This document shows positions 15,099-21,951 of a DNA stretch of 27,436 bases, piece by piece. Made by a program: the position numbers and the translations under genes. The stretch is from positions 1-27,436 of the forward strand of contig CAYZYH010000012.1 in NCBI GenBank assembly GCA_964481235.1, given 5' to 3'. The DNA is from JAUPVL01 sp964481235. GTDB taxonomy: Bacteria > Patescibacteriota > Saccharimonadia > CAILAD01 > BJGX01. Numbering within the stretch: position 1 is the stretch's first letter; the number at the start of each line of letters is the position of its first letter. The notes beneath the pieces were generated by a model, which saw nothing but the letters and a program-made list of their open reading frames with translations, searched no databases and was not told the DNA's origin.

Positions 15099-16099
15099 GA
15101 GTTGTACTTTTTGATATCGATCAAAATGAGACAGAAATATACAAACAGTTATTGTCGAACATAGAAGTCGTCGACTGTTTTAGTGATTCGCTCAACGAAA
15201 ATTCTATTAAACTAGCTAGTGACGCCGAGGTAGTGTCGGTATTTGTTACCTCTAAAATTTCAGCTAAGATGCTTAGCGATCTTCCAAAACTAAAATACAT
15301 TGTTTGTCGTTCCACGGGCTTTGACAATATCGATATAGAATCGGCAAAGAAACACGGCGTAATGGTATGTAATGTTCCAAACTATGGTGAACACACAGTA
15401 GCTGAATATGCTTTTACTCTTCTTCTTTCTTTAACCCGTAAACTACAGGACTCTATTGAGCAAGTGCACCAGGGTCAAATAGATCACACTAAACTAATTG
15501 GCACAGACTTGGCTGGCTCTACTCTAGGAGTAGTAGGAGCAGGTAGAATTGGCCAAAGATTAATAAGTATTGCTAGAGGTTTTGAAATGAATGTAGTGGC
15601 TTACGATCCTTTCCCAAAACCAGAGGTAGCCAATCAACTAGGTTTTAAGTATGTAGAATTAGATGAGCTCTTATCTATTTCTGATGCTGTGAGCTTGCAC
15701 GTGCCGGGCGGTAAAAATAACGCAAAATTAATCAATAAAGATTCACTTAGCAAATTCAAAGATGGTGCGATACTTATAAACACTGCCCGTGGTGACTTAG
15801 TAGATAATCTCGCACTCATCGAGGCCTTGCAAAATAATAAGTTGGGTGGTGCTGGTCTAGATGTGTTAGAGGGAGAGGCAATGATAGATATAGACCATGA
15901 AACTGCCTTACTACAGAAGCCCAATGTTAAAGATCTCAAGTTATCTACAGAGCTAGATATATTAGAGAAAATGCCCAACGTAATACTTAGCCCGCACAAC
16001 GCTTACAATACCAAGCAAGCTCTGCAAAGAATTAGGCAATCAACCGCAGAAACTATAATTGGGTTTGAAAGTTCGAAAATTAAAAACCAAGTTAATTAA
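15095..16099 (+). CDS. D-isomer-specific 2-hydroxyacid dehydrogenase, D-lactate dehydrogenase-like
   Basis: An NAD-dependent reductase of 2-oxo acids. The 334-residue product has the catalytic-domain segment TGFDNIDIESAKKHGV (74-89), the Rossmann motif VGAGRIG (147-153) and Asp171 at the end of beta-2, favouring NADH. The triad is Arg232 (NTARGDLVD), Glu at 259/261 (GLDVLEGEA) and His301 (SPHNAYNT). About 40 residues separate the Glu and His, longer than in phosphoglycerate or hydroxypyruvate dehydrogenases and like the extended loop of D-lactate dehydrogenases; the HNAYNT context also fits. No ACT domain. It ends the glycerate kinase-enolase operon, with AAAGGAGG inside the enolase 3' end, and could reoxidise NADH by making D-lactate. 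Hydroxypyruvate or glyoxylate reduction, which would yield glycerate or glycolate, remains possible. Confidence 0.88.
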   Translation: MRVVLFDIDQNETEIYKQLLSNIEVVDCFSDSLNENSIKLASDAEVVSVFVTSKISAKMLSDLPKLKYIVCRSTGFDNIDIESAKKHGVMVCNVPNYGEHTVAEYAFTLLLSLTRKLQDSIEQVHQGQIDHTKLIGTDLAGSTLGVVGAGRIGQRLISIARGFEMNVVAYDPFPKPEVANQLGFKYVELDELLSISDAVSLHVPGGKNNAKLINKDSLSKFKDGAILINTARGDLVDNLALIEALQNNKLGGAGLDVLEGEAMIDIDHETALLQKPNVKDLKLSTELDILEKMPNVILSPHNAYNTKQALQRIRQSTAETIIGFESSKIKNQVN

Positions 16100-16249
16100 T
16101 TATCTAAACTCTTTTAAGATTTTTTTATAGCAAACTTTGCACAAGTGAAATTTCTTTACTTCGTTTTTTGAGTTCGGTGGGCCTAGCAGAATTCCACCAA
16201 ACTCAGTTAGTTCTTTGCCACACTTGTTACATTTAGGTTTTATTGCCAT
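16100..16249 (-). CDS. 49-residue zinc-ribbon protein
   Basis: A short gene easily missed. The product begins MAIKPKCNKCGKELTEFGG and ends FHLCKVCYKKILKEFR; Cys7-x2-Cys10 and Cys37-x2-Cys40 make a treble-clef/zinc-ribbon site. It is highly basic, with no span or signal. Similar tiny Cys4 proteins occur in Patescibacteria and archaea, of unknown role; RNA or protein binding is a reasonable inference. Its ATG follows the stop of the PLP decarboxylase gene by three bases, with no promoter or Shine-Dalgarno, so it is probably translated by coupling. Its stop abuts the stop of the convergent dehydrogenase (16099/16100), leaving no intergenic base. Confidence 0.8.
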   Translation of the reverse strand: MAIKPKCNKCGKELTEFGGILLGPPNSKNEVKKFHLCKVCYKKILKEFR

Positions 16250-16252
16250 AGC

Positions 16253-17488
16253 TTAAGTATTCAAGGTTGCAAAATAATCATCGAGTGTCTCTGCACGACG
16301 AATCAATTGAACCTCTCCACTCTCTTTTAAGAGTAATTCTGCCGAGCGCAACATGCCGTTATAATTGAATCCCATGCTATGACCATGAGCGCCGGCATCA
16401 TGTATAGTAACTATGTCGCCAATATCAATTGCCGGCAAATCTCTAGCAATAGCAAACTTATCATTATTTTCACATAGCGATCCAGTTACATCGTAGGTGT
16501 GGTTGTGGGGCTGATCCTCTTTACCCAAAACAGTAATGTAGTGGTACGCACCATACATTCCGGGCCGCATAAGGTTTGCCATACTCGCATCTAGACCCAC
16601 ATATTCTCTGTAAGTGTTTTTCTTATGAATAACTGAGCTTATAAGATAACCGTGTGGGCCGGTAACATAGCGGCCCAATTCAAAAAACAATTTTGGCTTT
16701 AGATTGTTTTCTATCAATATTTCATTATAAATTTGCTGCACTTCACTAGAAAGTTTTTCAATATCAATATTCTCTTGCTCTGGTAGGTATGGAATGCCTA
16801 TGCCACCACCAAGGTTTATAAAGCTGAGATCGATATCTAGTTTTTGTTTTATTTCTAGTCCTAGCTCAAACATCATTCGAGCTGTTTCAATAAAATAGCC
16901 AATATCAAGCTCATTGCTTGCAATCATGGTGTGTAGGCCAAACTCACTCACCCCTTTTTCTTTAGCTATTTTATAAGCTTCAAAAATCTGCTCTCTTGTT
17001 AGACCATACTTCGCTTCGGCAGGGTTGCCAATCAATACATTACCAGTGCGTTCAGAGCCTGGGTTATAACGAAAACATAGAGTGTTAGGTAAGCCGTTGA
17101 GGGTTTTTTCTAGAAATTCAATATGTGAAATGTCGTCAAGGTTAATAATTGCACCTAATTGGTTGGCCTTTATAAATTCTTCTGCAGGCGTGTCGTTACT
17201 AGTAAACATTATATCCTTACCACTAAACCCTGTTCTTTCTGCCAAAACAAGTTCAGCCATAGAGCTACAGTCCACGCCCATTTGATTATCATTTATTAAT
17301 TTTAGAATTTCTGGGTTTGGCAAGGCCTTCACAGCAAAATAATTTTTAAAACCTTTAGACCAGTTAAACTTTTCATATAAATCTTTACAAGTTTTTGTAA
17401 TGCCAGATTCGTCATAAATGTAAAACGGCGTTGGATACTTAGCTGTTATTTTTTTAATTTTGTCTAAATCAAAGGGTAGGTATTTCAT
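16253..17488 (-). CDS. Diaminopimelate decarboxylase-like fold-III PLP enzyme
   Basis: The family decarboxylates meso-DAP to lysine or related amino acids. The 411-residue product has an alanine-racemase-type barrel: the PLP lysine, Lys54, sits in NYFAVKALPNP, then FGLHTMIAS, the phosphate-binding NLGGGIGIPY, and ELGRYVTGPHG in place of the usual EPGR. The C-terminal beta domain has the CENNDKF motif with the catalytic Cys, then DAGAHGHSMGFNYNG. The last normally reads GAY, so Tyr is replaced by His. That and ELGR suggest a shifted substrate or a divergent subfamily. No lysine-pathway gene is nearby. The -10 TAGAAT (17500-17495) lies six bases from ATG, so leaderless. The zinc-ribbon gene follows in the same transcript. 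Arginine or carboxynorspermidine decarboxylase activity cannot be excluded. Confidence 0.85.
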   Translation of the reverse strand: MKYLPFDLDKIKKITAKYPTPFYIYDESGITKTCKDLYEKFNWSKGFKNYFAVKALPNPEILKLINDNQMGVDCSSMAELVLAERTGFSGKDIMFTSNDTPAEEFIKANQLGAIINLDDISHIEFLEKTLNGLPNTLCFRYNPGSERTGNVLIGNPAEAKYGLTREQIFEAYKIAKEKGVSEFGLHTMIASNELDIGYFIETARMMFELGLEIKQKLDIDLSFINLGGGIGIPYLPEQENIDIEKLSSEVQQIYNEILIENNLKPKLFFELGRYVTGPHGYLISSVIHKKNTYREYVGLDASMANLMRPGMYGAYHYITVLGKEDQPHNHTYDVTGSLCENNDKFAIARDLPAIDIGDIVTIHDAGAHGHSMGFNYNGMLRSAELLLKESGEVQLIRRAETLDDYFATLNT

Positions 17489-17548
17489 TGCAATATTCTA
17501 TCATGGTTTCACTAAATAACCACTTTTAAGTTTATATTTAGAGCCTAC

Positions 17549-18562
17549 TTACTGGGTTATGCAGTTGGCTGTTCCGCTATCTAATAAAGTGTTGTCGACT
17601 GCGTTAAACTGCCAATCGTATTTATTATCTCCAAGAGATAGTTTTAAATATCCAAAATTAGTGTTGTTAAAAAATTCACTATTGGGTTTGGTGGCAACTT
17701 TTTTATACAGATCTTTACCACCTGTTCCAACAGTAAATTGTCTTATACTATTGGCATTAGCTTGGCCAAGACTGTTTTGTGGAGCAAATCTCTCATAAAC
17801 ATGGTCGTGCCCATTCAAGACCAAAGATGTTTTGTGGCTATCTAGTAATGAGTAAATACCTACCATTCTAGATGTATCTTCTGTCTGTGCTCCATGCTCA
17901 GATGAGCTCACAATTGGATGGTGCCAAAATGCCAACTTGCAAGTATTATTGTCTTTTGCAAGCTCAGCCTCTAGCCAAGTATACTCTGGGCTTCCAGGCT
18001 CACAACCACCAATGTTTTTACAATTAGAATTAAGTGAGTACAAAGACCAACTACCTACACTAGTTTTATAAAATCCTTGAGTCCTAATCCCGGCTATACC
18101 GCCATCTGTATTTACTCCATTAAAATAATCAAAATATCCACTTGCGCCTTTGGTTTCGTACTCATGATTACCGGGTGCTGGCAAGAAATACGACATCAAC
18201 CCGCCCCAGTTTTTGTTAAAGGCTTGTTGAAATTTGGCTAGAGTGCCATTGTCGTACTGAATATCACCTAAAAGCAGTATTTTCTCCGCACCGGCAGTAC
18301 TAATAACATTAGCTACTTTGGTATCTTGGCATTTTGTAGGATTTTCACCACCTACATACTGACTAGTAGGATCGCAACTAATGTCGCCCACTGCTACAAC
18401 TAACTTGGGAATATAAATATTCACTGGCTGTATTTTGGTTGCAATAACAAATTTTGACTTACTATAAGTAGTATAGGCGGCGGCACAAGCTATGACTATA
18501 AAAATTGCTAACAGTATAAAAACAAGTATCAGCCAAGGGTTTGAACGCTTATGGTGTTTCAT
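17549..18562 (-). CDS. Membrane-anchored metallophosphoesterase (purple acid phosphatase-like)
   Basis: The 337-residue product has an N-terminal signal anchor (~9-33) and an outward calcineurin-like domain. Metal and catalytic residues appear in order: Asp60 (VAVGDIS), Asp100 and Tyr103 (LLGDIQYDN), Asn132-His133 (PGNHEYE), His in FWHHPIVSS, and LNGHDHVYERF. The Tyr after GDxx and the HDHVYER end match purple acid phosphatases. Cysteines at 63, 78 and in NCKNIGGCEPG could form disulfides. It would release phosphate from extracellular phosphoesters, useful for scavenging from a host. The perfect -10 TATAAT (18575-18570) is seven bases from ATG, predicting a leaderless mRNA. It is downstream of the ABC exporter genes but has its own promoter. 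Confidence 0.93.
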   Translation of the reverse strand: MKHHKRSNPWLILVFILLAIFIVIACAAAYTTYSKSKFVIATKIQPVNIYIPKLVVAVGDISCDPTSQYVGGENPTKCQDTKVANVISTAGAEKILLLGDIQYDNGTLAKFQQAFNKNWGGLMSYFLPAPGNHEYETKGASGYFDYFNGVNTDGGIAGIRTQGFYKTSVGSWSLYSLNSNCKNIGGCEPGSPEYTWLEAELAKDNNTCKLAFWHHPIVSSSEHGAQTEDTSRMVGIYSLLDSHKTSLVLNGHDHVYERFAPQNSLGQANANSIRQFTVGTGGKDLYKKVATKPNSEFFNNTNFGYLKLSLGDNKYDWQFNAVDNTLLDSGTANCITQ

Positions 18563-18609
18563 TGTCTAAATTATAGCCTATATTAAGTACTTTTTTGTAA
18601 CAATAAATT

Positions 18610-19446
18610 CTAAGACAAACTAAGATCTTTGGTATTGTATCGCCACACCGCCGCAACAACCATAATTACACATACCAAAAGAACAGCAACAATATACCAC
18701 CAGTCAGTGCTATCAAACCTAAGACCTGCCGTCTCAGTTTGGAACATAAAATATGGTGATAAATACTTAAGTTTATCAAGTTTGGGTAGTAATTCTGCTG
18801 CTATACCGGCCAAGTAACTAGCAAAAAATACCGACACAACAATCAACGTGCTTTTGGATGTTCGTTTAGAGACGGCCGCAAGTGTAAAAGCCAGCGTACC
18901 AAACAACAGGTATTCTATAAAAACCTTAAAATAGAGTCGTATCATTTCACCAAAATATGACACTTTGTCGGCATTAAAAACATATACCGATAAATAACCT
19001 ACTAAAAGTAGAGCTAGGCTAAATAATACTAAGTATGTAACCAGTACCTTGTATTTTGCTAGTATTATATAGCCTTTACTAATTGGTTTGGTTGCTAAAT
19101 AGTCTATATGTTTATCTTCATGCTCTTTAGAAATAATGTTTGAACCCAAATTTATTGCATAAATTATTATTGCAATTACAAAAAACTGAAACATGTAAGA
19201 AAACCAAAAAAATACATTTTGAAAACTGGCTCCTACAGTGGATTCTGAAAGTCCAAATGCCGTACCTAGGCCTTTGGGTATGGCATTAATTTTGGCATTT
19301 ATAAGTTCTAAATAGTCGCTAGATTTAAATGATGGAAACATCAGCATAAAAAGCACCATCACTACAGAAATCGCCACAAACCAAACAGTGAAAGATTTGA
19401 TGTTTTGTTTTATCTCAAATTTATATAGATTTAAAAATGCTTTCAC
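18610..19446 (-). CDS. ABC-2 type exporter permease
   Basis: The 278-residue product has six predicted spans: one near the N-terminus (~20-40), five from ~85 to the end, and an extracytoplasmic loop of ~40 residues after the first. The cytosolic segment SKEHEDKHIDYLATKPISKG is the typical ABC-2 coupling region (E-x-KH/T-x-xxLATxPISR pattern). It pairs with the ATPase encoded just upstream; its GTG start overlaps the ATPase TAG by one base, and GGGAG lies upstream. Together they would export a small hydrophobic compound, peptide or lipid, or an antibiotic; the substrate is unknown. Confidence 0.92.
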   Translation of the reverse strand: MKAFLNLYKFEIKQNIKSFTVWFVAISVVMVLFMLMFPSFKSSDYLELINAKINAIPKGLGTAFGLSESTVGASFQNVFFWFSYMFQFFVIAIIIYAINLGSNIISKEHEDKHIDYLATKPISKGYIILAKYKVLVTYLVLFSLALLLVGYLSVYVFNADKVSYFGEMIRLYFKVFIEYLLFGTLAFTLAAVSKRTSKSTLIVVSVFFASYLAGIAAELLPKLDKLKYLSPYFMFQTETAGLRFDSTDWWYIVAVLLVCVIMVVAAVWRYNTKDLSLS

Positions 19447-20324
19447 TACTCTTCTCCCTCATAGTAATCACCAAAAATATCCTCTAGTTTAACATCGGTG
19501 ATACGCAGTGACTCTAGATTATACTTAGACACATGTTTAACAAGTTCATTAATATCACCCTTGTATATAAAAGTTGCGGCGTTAGTGCCAAGGGCTTTAA
19601 AATTAATATTGTGTTTAGCAAAGTAGCCCTTATCTATCTCTTGCTTTGTTCTAAGAGTAATCTGTAGACCTACTCCAGCAATTATTTTTTTAACATTGTC
19701 AACTTTAATAATTTTACCACCTCGTATAATCGCCAGGTTTTTACAGTAGGTTTGTACTTCCTCTAAGTTATGACTAGAGAAAAATACCGTAGTGCCAGCC
19801 TTGCTTAATCTGGCAAGCTCTTCAAACAAAATCTTCTGCATTAAAGGGTCGAGGCTATTAGAGACTTCGTCAAATATTAATAGTTGGGGCTTGTTCATAA
19901 GTGCGCAAACAATTGCCACCTTCTTTTTATTACCTAAAGATAAGCTAGATATTCTTTTGTCTTCTTTTAGCTCAAACATGTCTTTTAGCTTGTCTAGGTA
20001 TTGTGGGTCTACATTATTATAGTACTCGGCGAAATATCGTATTTGATCTTTTACTTTTAGATTACCATACAGGTTAGCTTCGCCCGGCACCAACCCTATA
20101 TGTGCCTGGAAGTTGTTATTATTTATATTATCTCCCAATAGCTCAATACTGCCAGAGTTGGTTTTTAATAAACCCAGCATTGCTTTTATTGTGGTAGTTT
20201 TTCCTGCACCATTAGGGCCTATAAAACCAAAGAAGTCACCTTTTTCTACATCAAAACTAATGTTGTTAACAGCAATATTGTTACCGTATCTTTTGGTGAG
20301 ATTTTTAACTCTTATAGTTATCAT
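19446..20324 (-). CDS. ABC transporter ATP-binding protein
   Basis: The 292-residue ATPase has Walker A GPNGAGKTTT (~37-46), signature SLSLGNKKKVA, Walker B LLIFDEVSNSLDP and the H-loop SSHNLEE. Walker B reads DEV rather than the common DEP. The signature lacks the usual Gln, reading LGNKKK, a form seen in exporters of this kind. The C-terminal ~75 residues form an extra domain typical of CcmA/YhaQ-type ATPases that partner ABC-2 permeases. The -10 TAAAAT (20337-20332) lies seven bases from ATG, so the message should be leaderless. It is co-transcribed with the permease. Small membrane proteins upstream may be functionally associated. Confidence 0.95.
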   Translation of the reverse strand: MITIRVKNLTKRYGNNIAVNNISFDVEKGDFFGFIGPNGAGKTTTIKAMLGLLKTNSGSIELLGDNINNNNFQAHIGLVPGEANLYGNLKVKDQIRYFAEYYNNVDPQYLDKLKDMFELKEDKRISSLSLGNKKKVAIVCALMNKPQLLIFDEVSNSLDPLMQKILFEELARLSKAGTTVFFSSHNLEEVQTYCKNLAIIRGGKIIKVDNVKKIIAGVGLQITLRTKQEIDKGYFAKHNINFKALGTNAATFIYKGDINELVKHVSKYNLESLRITDVKLEDIFGDYYEGEE

Positions 20325-20442
20325 TACTTAAATTTTAGCACAAAGATCAAACCTAGGTATTGAGCTAAAGATAATCAAATATTACTAGCTAAAATTAAAA
20401 AACAATACCCAAAAAATCATTATCGTGAAAAAAATAAACTAA

Positions 20443-20586
20443 TTAAAATAAGTAAGCATCCGGCCAAAAACCGAATCTATCAAGTAAATCACCTATTGGT
20501 AAGCGATTTAACATCATTACTATGCCGGCTAAGACAATAACTCCGGCAATAGTTACAAATTTTCGGCCTAGAGTAGATTGCTTCAT
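20443..20586 (-). CDS. 47-residue single-span membrane protein
   Basis: A short gene supported by its promoter and composition. The product has a basic start (MKQSTLGRKF), a span (~11-26, VTIAGVIVLAGIVMM) and an outside tail LNRLPIGDLLDRFGFWPDAY. A TATAAT (20600-20595) lies eight bases upstream of ATG, the leaderless arrangement seen elsewhere in the window. There is no Shine-Dalgarno. It lies between the kinase-less sensor and the ABC exporter on the same strand. No family is recognised; small tails of the form LPIGDLxDRFGFWPD are, in my recollection, found in other small proteins of such genomes, but I cannot verify this. Confidence 0.65.
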   Translation of the reverse strand: MKQSTLGRKFVTIAGVIVLAGIVMMLNRLPIGDLLDRFGFWPDAYLF

Positions 20587-20594
20587 ACTTAAAG

Positions 20595-20600
20595 ATTATA
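20595..20600 (-). promoter_or_regulatory. Consensus -10 box of the 47-residue gene
   Basis: The minus strand reads TATAAT, a perfect consensus, eight bases before ATG 20586. It sits just past the stop of the preceding gene (20603). No good -35 is visible. Predicted start of transcription is within three bases of the ATG. Confidence 0.6.
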
Positions 20601-20602
20601 CT

Positions 20603-21175
20603 CTACTTACTTTTGTAGAATAAATAAAAGCCCACGGCGATAGCAATAATTGATGCTATGTAACCAATAGCAATATATTTGTTTAACTCACCAATTCTAA
20701 ACTCTGTATCGCTTAGCGAGCGAGCTGCCAGTACATACCCGTACTCGCCTGCAGACACGGTTACCGCAGCTAATCTAATATTTTCCTCTGGCTGCCAAGT
20801 TAATGTATGTTTTTCACCAGGATGGGTGTTTTCTAACACTCCGCTCGGCAGTGTAGGGATCTGACCGTTTAATTGCCCGTTAGATTCTATTGCGTTCTTG
20901 TTTTGATCGTAGATAATCACAAAAGTCTCAGTGCTTTTACTTATATCTATCTTCTCGCCTGCAAGCGGCTCTATTTTGCCGTTTTTTTCTAGCTGTAGGG
21001 CGACCTTCCAGGCAGTATCGGTAGCGATATTAATCTGTGGGTTATATGATGCATTACTTATAATAAAATAAGATGCAACATAAATAGCAATAAACAGAAT
21101 AGTTGCAAAAACCAAGCTCAAGAATAGCTGTAAAATATTGTTTCTATTTGTATGCTTGTTATTGTTCTTAGTCAT
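20603..21175 (-). CDS. Membrane protein shaped like a histidine-kinase sensor module without the kinase
   Basis: The 190-residue product has a cytosolic basic N-terminus, span one (~15-38), an extracytoplasmic domain (~40-165), span two (~166-185) and ends KSK. The outer domain has the form seen in kinase sensor modules: FVIIYDQNKNAIESNGQ, then PSGVLENTHPGEKHTLTW, then AAVTVSAGEYGYVLAARS, ending with a helix leading into span two. After the second span nothing remains, where HAMP and kinase would normally follow. It may be a free-standing sensor, an inhibitor of another kinase, or a remnant. It follows the three-span gene by 18 bases, without a Shine-Dalgarno. Confidence 0.8.
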   Translation of the reverse strand: MTKNNNKHTNRNNILQLFLSLVFATILFIAIYVASYFIISNASYNPQINIATDTAWKVALQLEKNGKIEPLAGEKIDISKSTETFVIIYDQNKNAIESNGQLNGQIPTLPSGVLENTHPGEKHTLTWQPEENIRLAAVTVSAGEYGYVLAARSLSDTEFRIGELNKYIAIGYIASIIAIAVGFYLFYKSK

Positions 21176-21193
21176 TTTGCCAACGAGGGTTAA

Positions 21194-21529
21194 TTATAGA
21201 GATGTTGTGGCTCTTTGTAGTAGTAGACTAATAACTGCCATTACTATTTGAGCAAACAGTAGTACAATACTAAGCTTAGCAAACTGTTTGGATGTACCTT
21301 TTAAACCATATATACCACTTATTACACCAACACAAAATATAACTGTATAAAATGCTATGCTTGTCACTAAGATTGGATATAAATACGCAAGCTCGTTGTA
21401 TATATTAACGCCTGACGGATTCATGCTTTTTAGTACGTACTCTATTATTTTGCTGGCTAGTATTGTTGCTGGTAATAATAGAGTTGCACAGACAATACTA
21501 ACCTGAGTGGATTTTTGGTAATTTACCAT
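21194..21529 (-). CDS. Small three-span membrane protein
   Basis: The 111-residue product has hydrophobic segments at about 10-30, 48-72 and 85-104. No motif or family is recognised. A TATACT with the extended TGG (21544-21539) lies nine bases before the ATG; a GAGGG lies five bases before it and could serve as a ribosome site if the transcript begins slightly earlier. It is the first gene of a pair with the kinase-less sensor, suggesting a joint role in the membrane. Confidence 0.75.
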   Translation of the reverse strand: MVNYQKSTQVSIVCATLLLPATILASKIIEYVLKSMNPSGVNIYNELAYLYPILVTSIAFYTVIFCVGVISGIYGLKGTSKQFAKLSIVLLFAQIVMAVISLLLQRATTSL

Positions 21530-21569
21530 TAGGCCCTCAGTATACCAGATATTAATAGGTATATGTATT

Positions 21570-21914
21570 TTATTCGCTATCTATCTGTTTGCGCCTATAC
21601 TCAATAATTTCTACAAGTAGACCCTTAGGCAATGGTTGGGCTAAAGTAAATTGAACAGTTCCTCTAGAGGTTTTAAACTCTTTTAGCTTTCTTTTAAACT
21701 TTTCAATGCCACCAGCACCCGGGAATATACTCATATGATCTTTAAAAGCCGCGACACCAATAAGGTATTTGCCTTTATATTTGTATACAGGCATTCCATA
21801 ACTAACCACCTCTTCTACATTAGGTATAGTATTTTTTATGGTCTTTATAATTACTTCTATAGTGAGTTTTTGTTCTTCACCCAAGTTGTTTAGATATTTT
21901 TCTACGTTTTTCAT
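21570..21914 (-). CDS. DUF1801 (YdhG-like) protein
   Basis: The 114-residue cytosolic product matches the DUF1801 fold: an N-terminal helix KNVEKYLNNLGEEQKLTIEVI, then NVEEVVSYGMPVYKYKGKYLIGVAAFKDHMSIFP split by a turn, a GGIEKFKRKLKEF helix, and a TVQFTLAQPLPKGLL strand. This family includes proteins called iron chaperones by homology to frataxin-like folds; biochemical function is mostly unproven. A second, diverged DUF1801 protein is encoded at 26027. The promoter region is AT-rich, with TATAAA ten bases from ATG. Confidence 0.92.
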   Translation of the reverse strand: MKNVEKYLNNLGEEQKLTIEVIIKTIKNTIPNVEEVVSYGMPVYKYKGKYLIGVAAFKDHMSIFPGAGGIEKFKRKLKEFKTSRGTVQFTLAQPLPKGLLVEIIEYRRKQIDSE

Positions 21915-21951
21915 GTGTATATTGTTTATATTAATTTGAAACGGCAGAAGT

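Noticed and set aside
16103..16130. Terminator after the dehydrogenase (TTTTTTT near 16121)
   Set aside because: Only a very weak CTTTTAAG self-complement precedes the T-run, and it lies within the zinc-ribbon coding sequence.
20331..20396. 9-bp inverted repeat AATTTTAGC / GCTAAAATT upstream of the ABC ATPase
   Set aside because: Low-complexity AT sequence, and one arm contains the -10; chance occurrence is likely.
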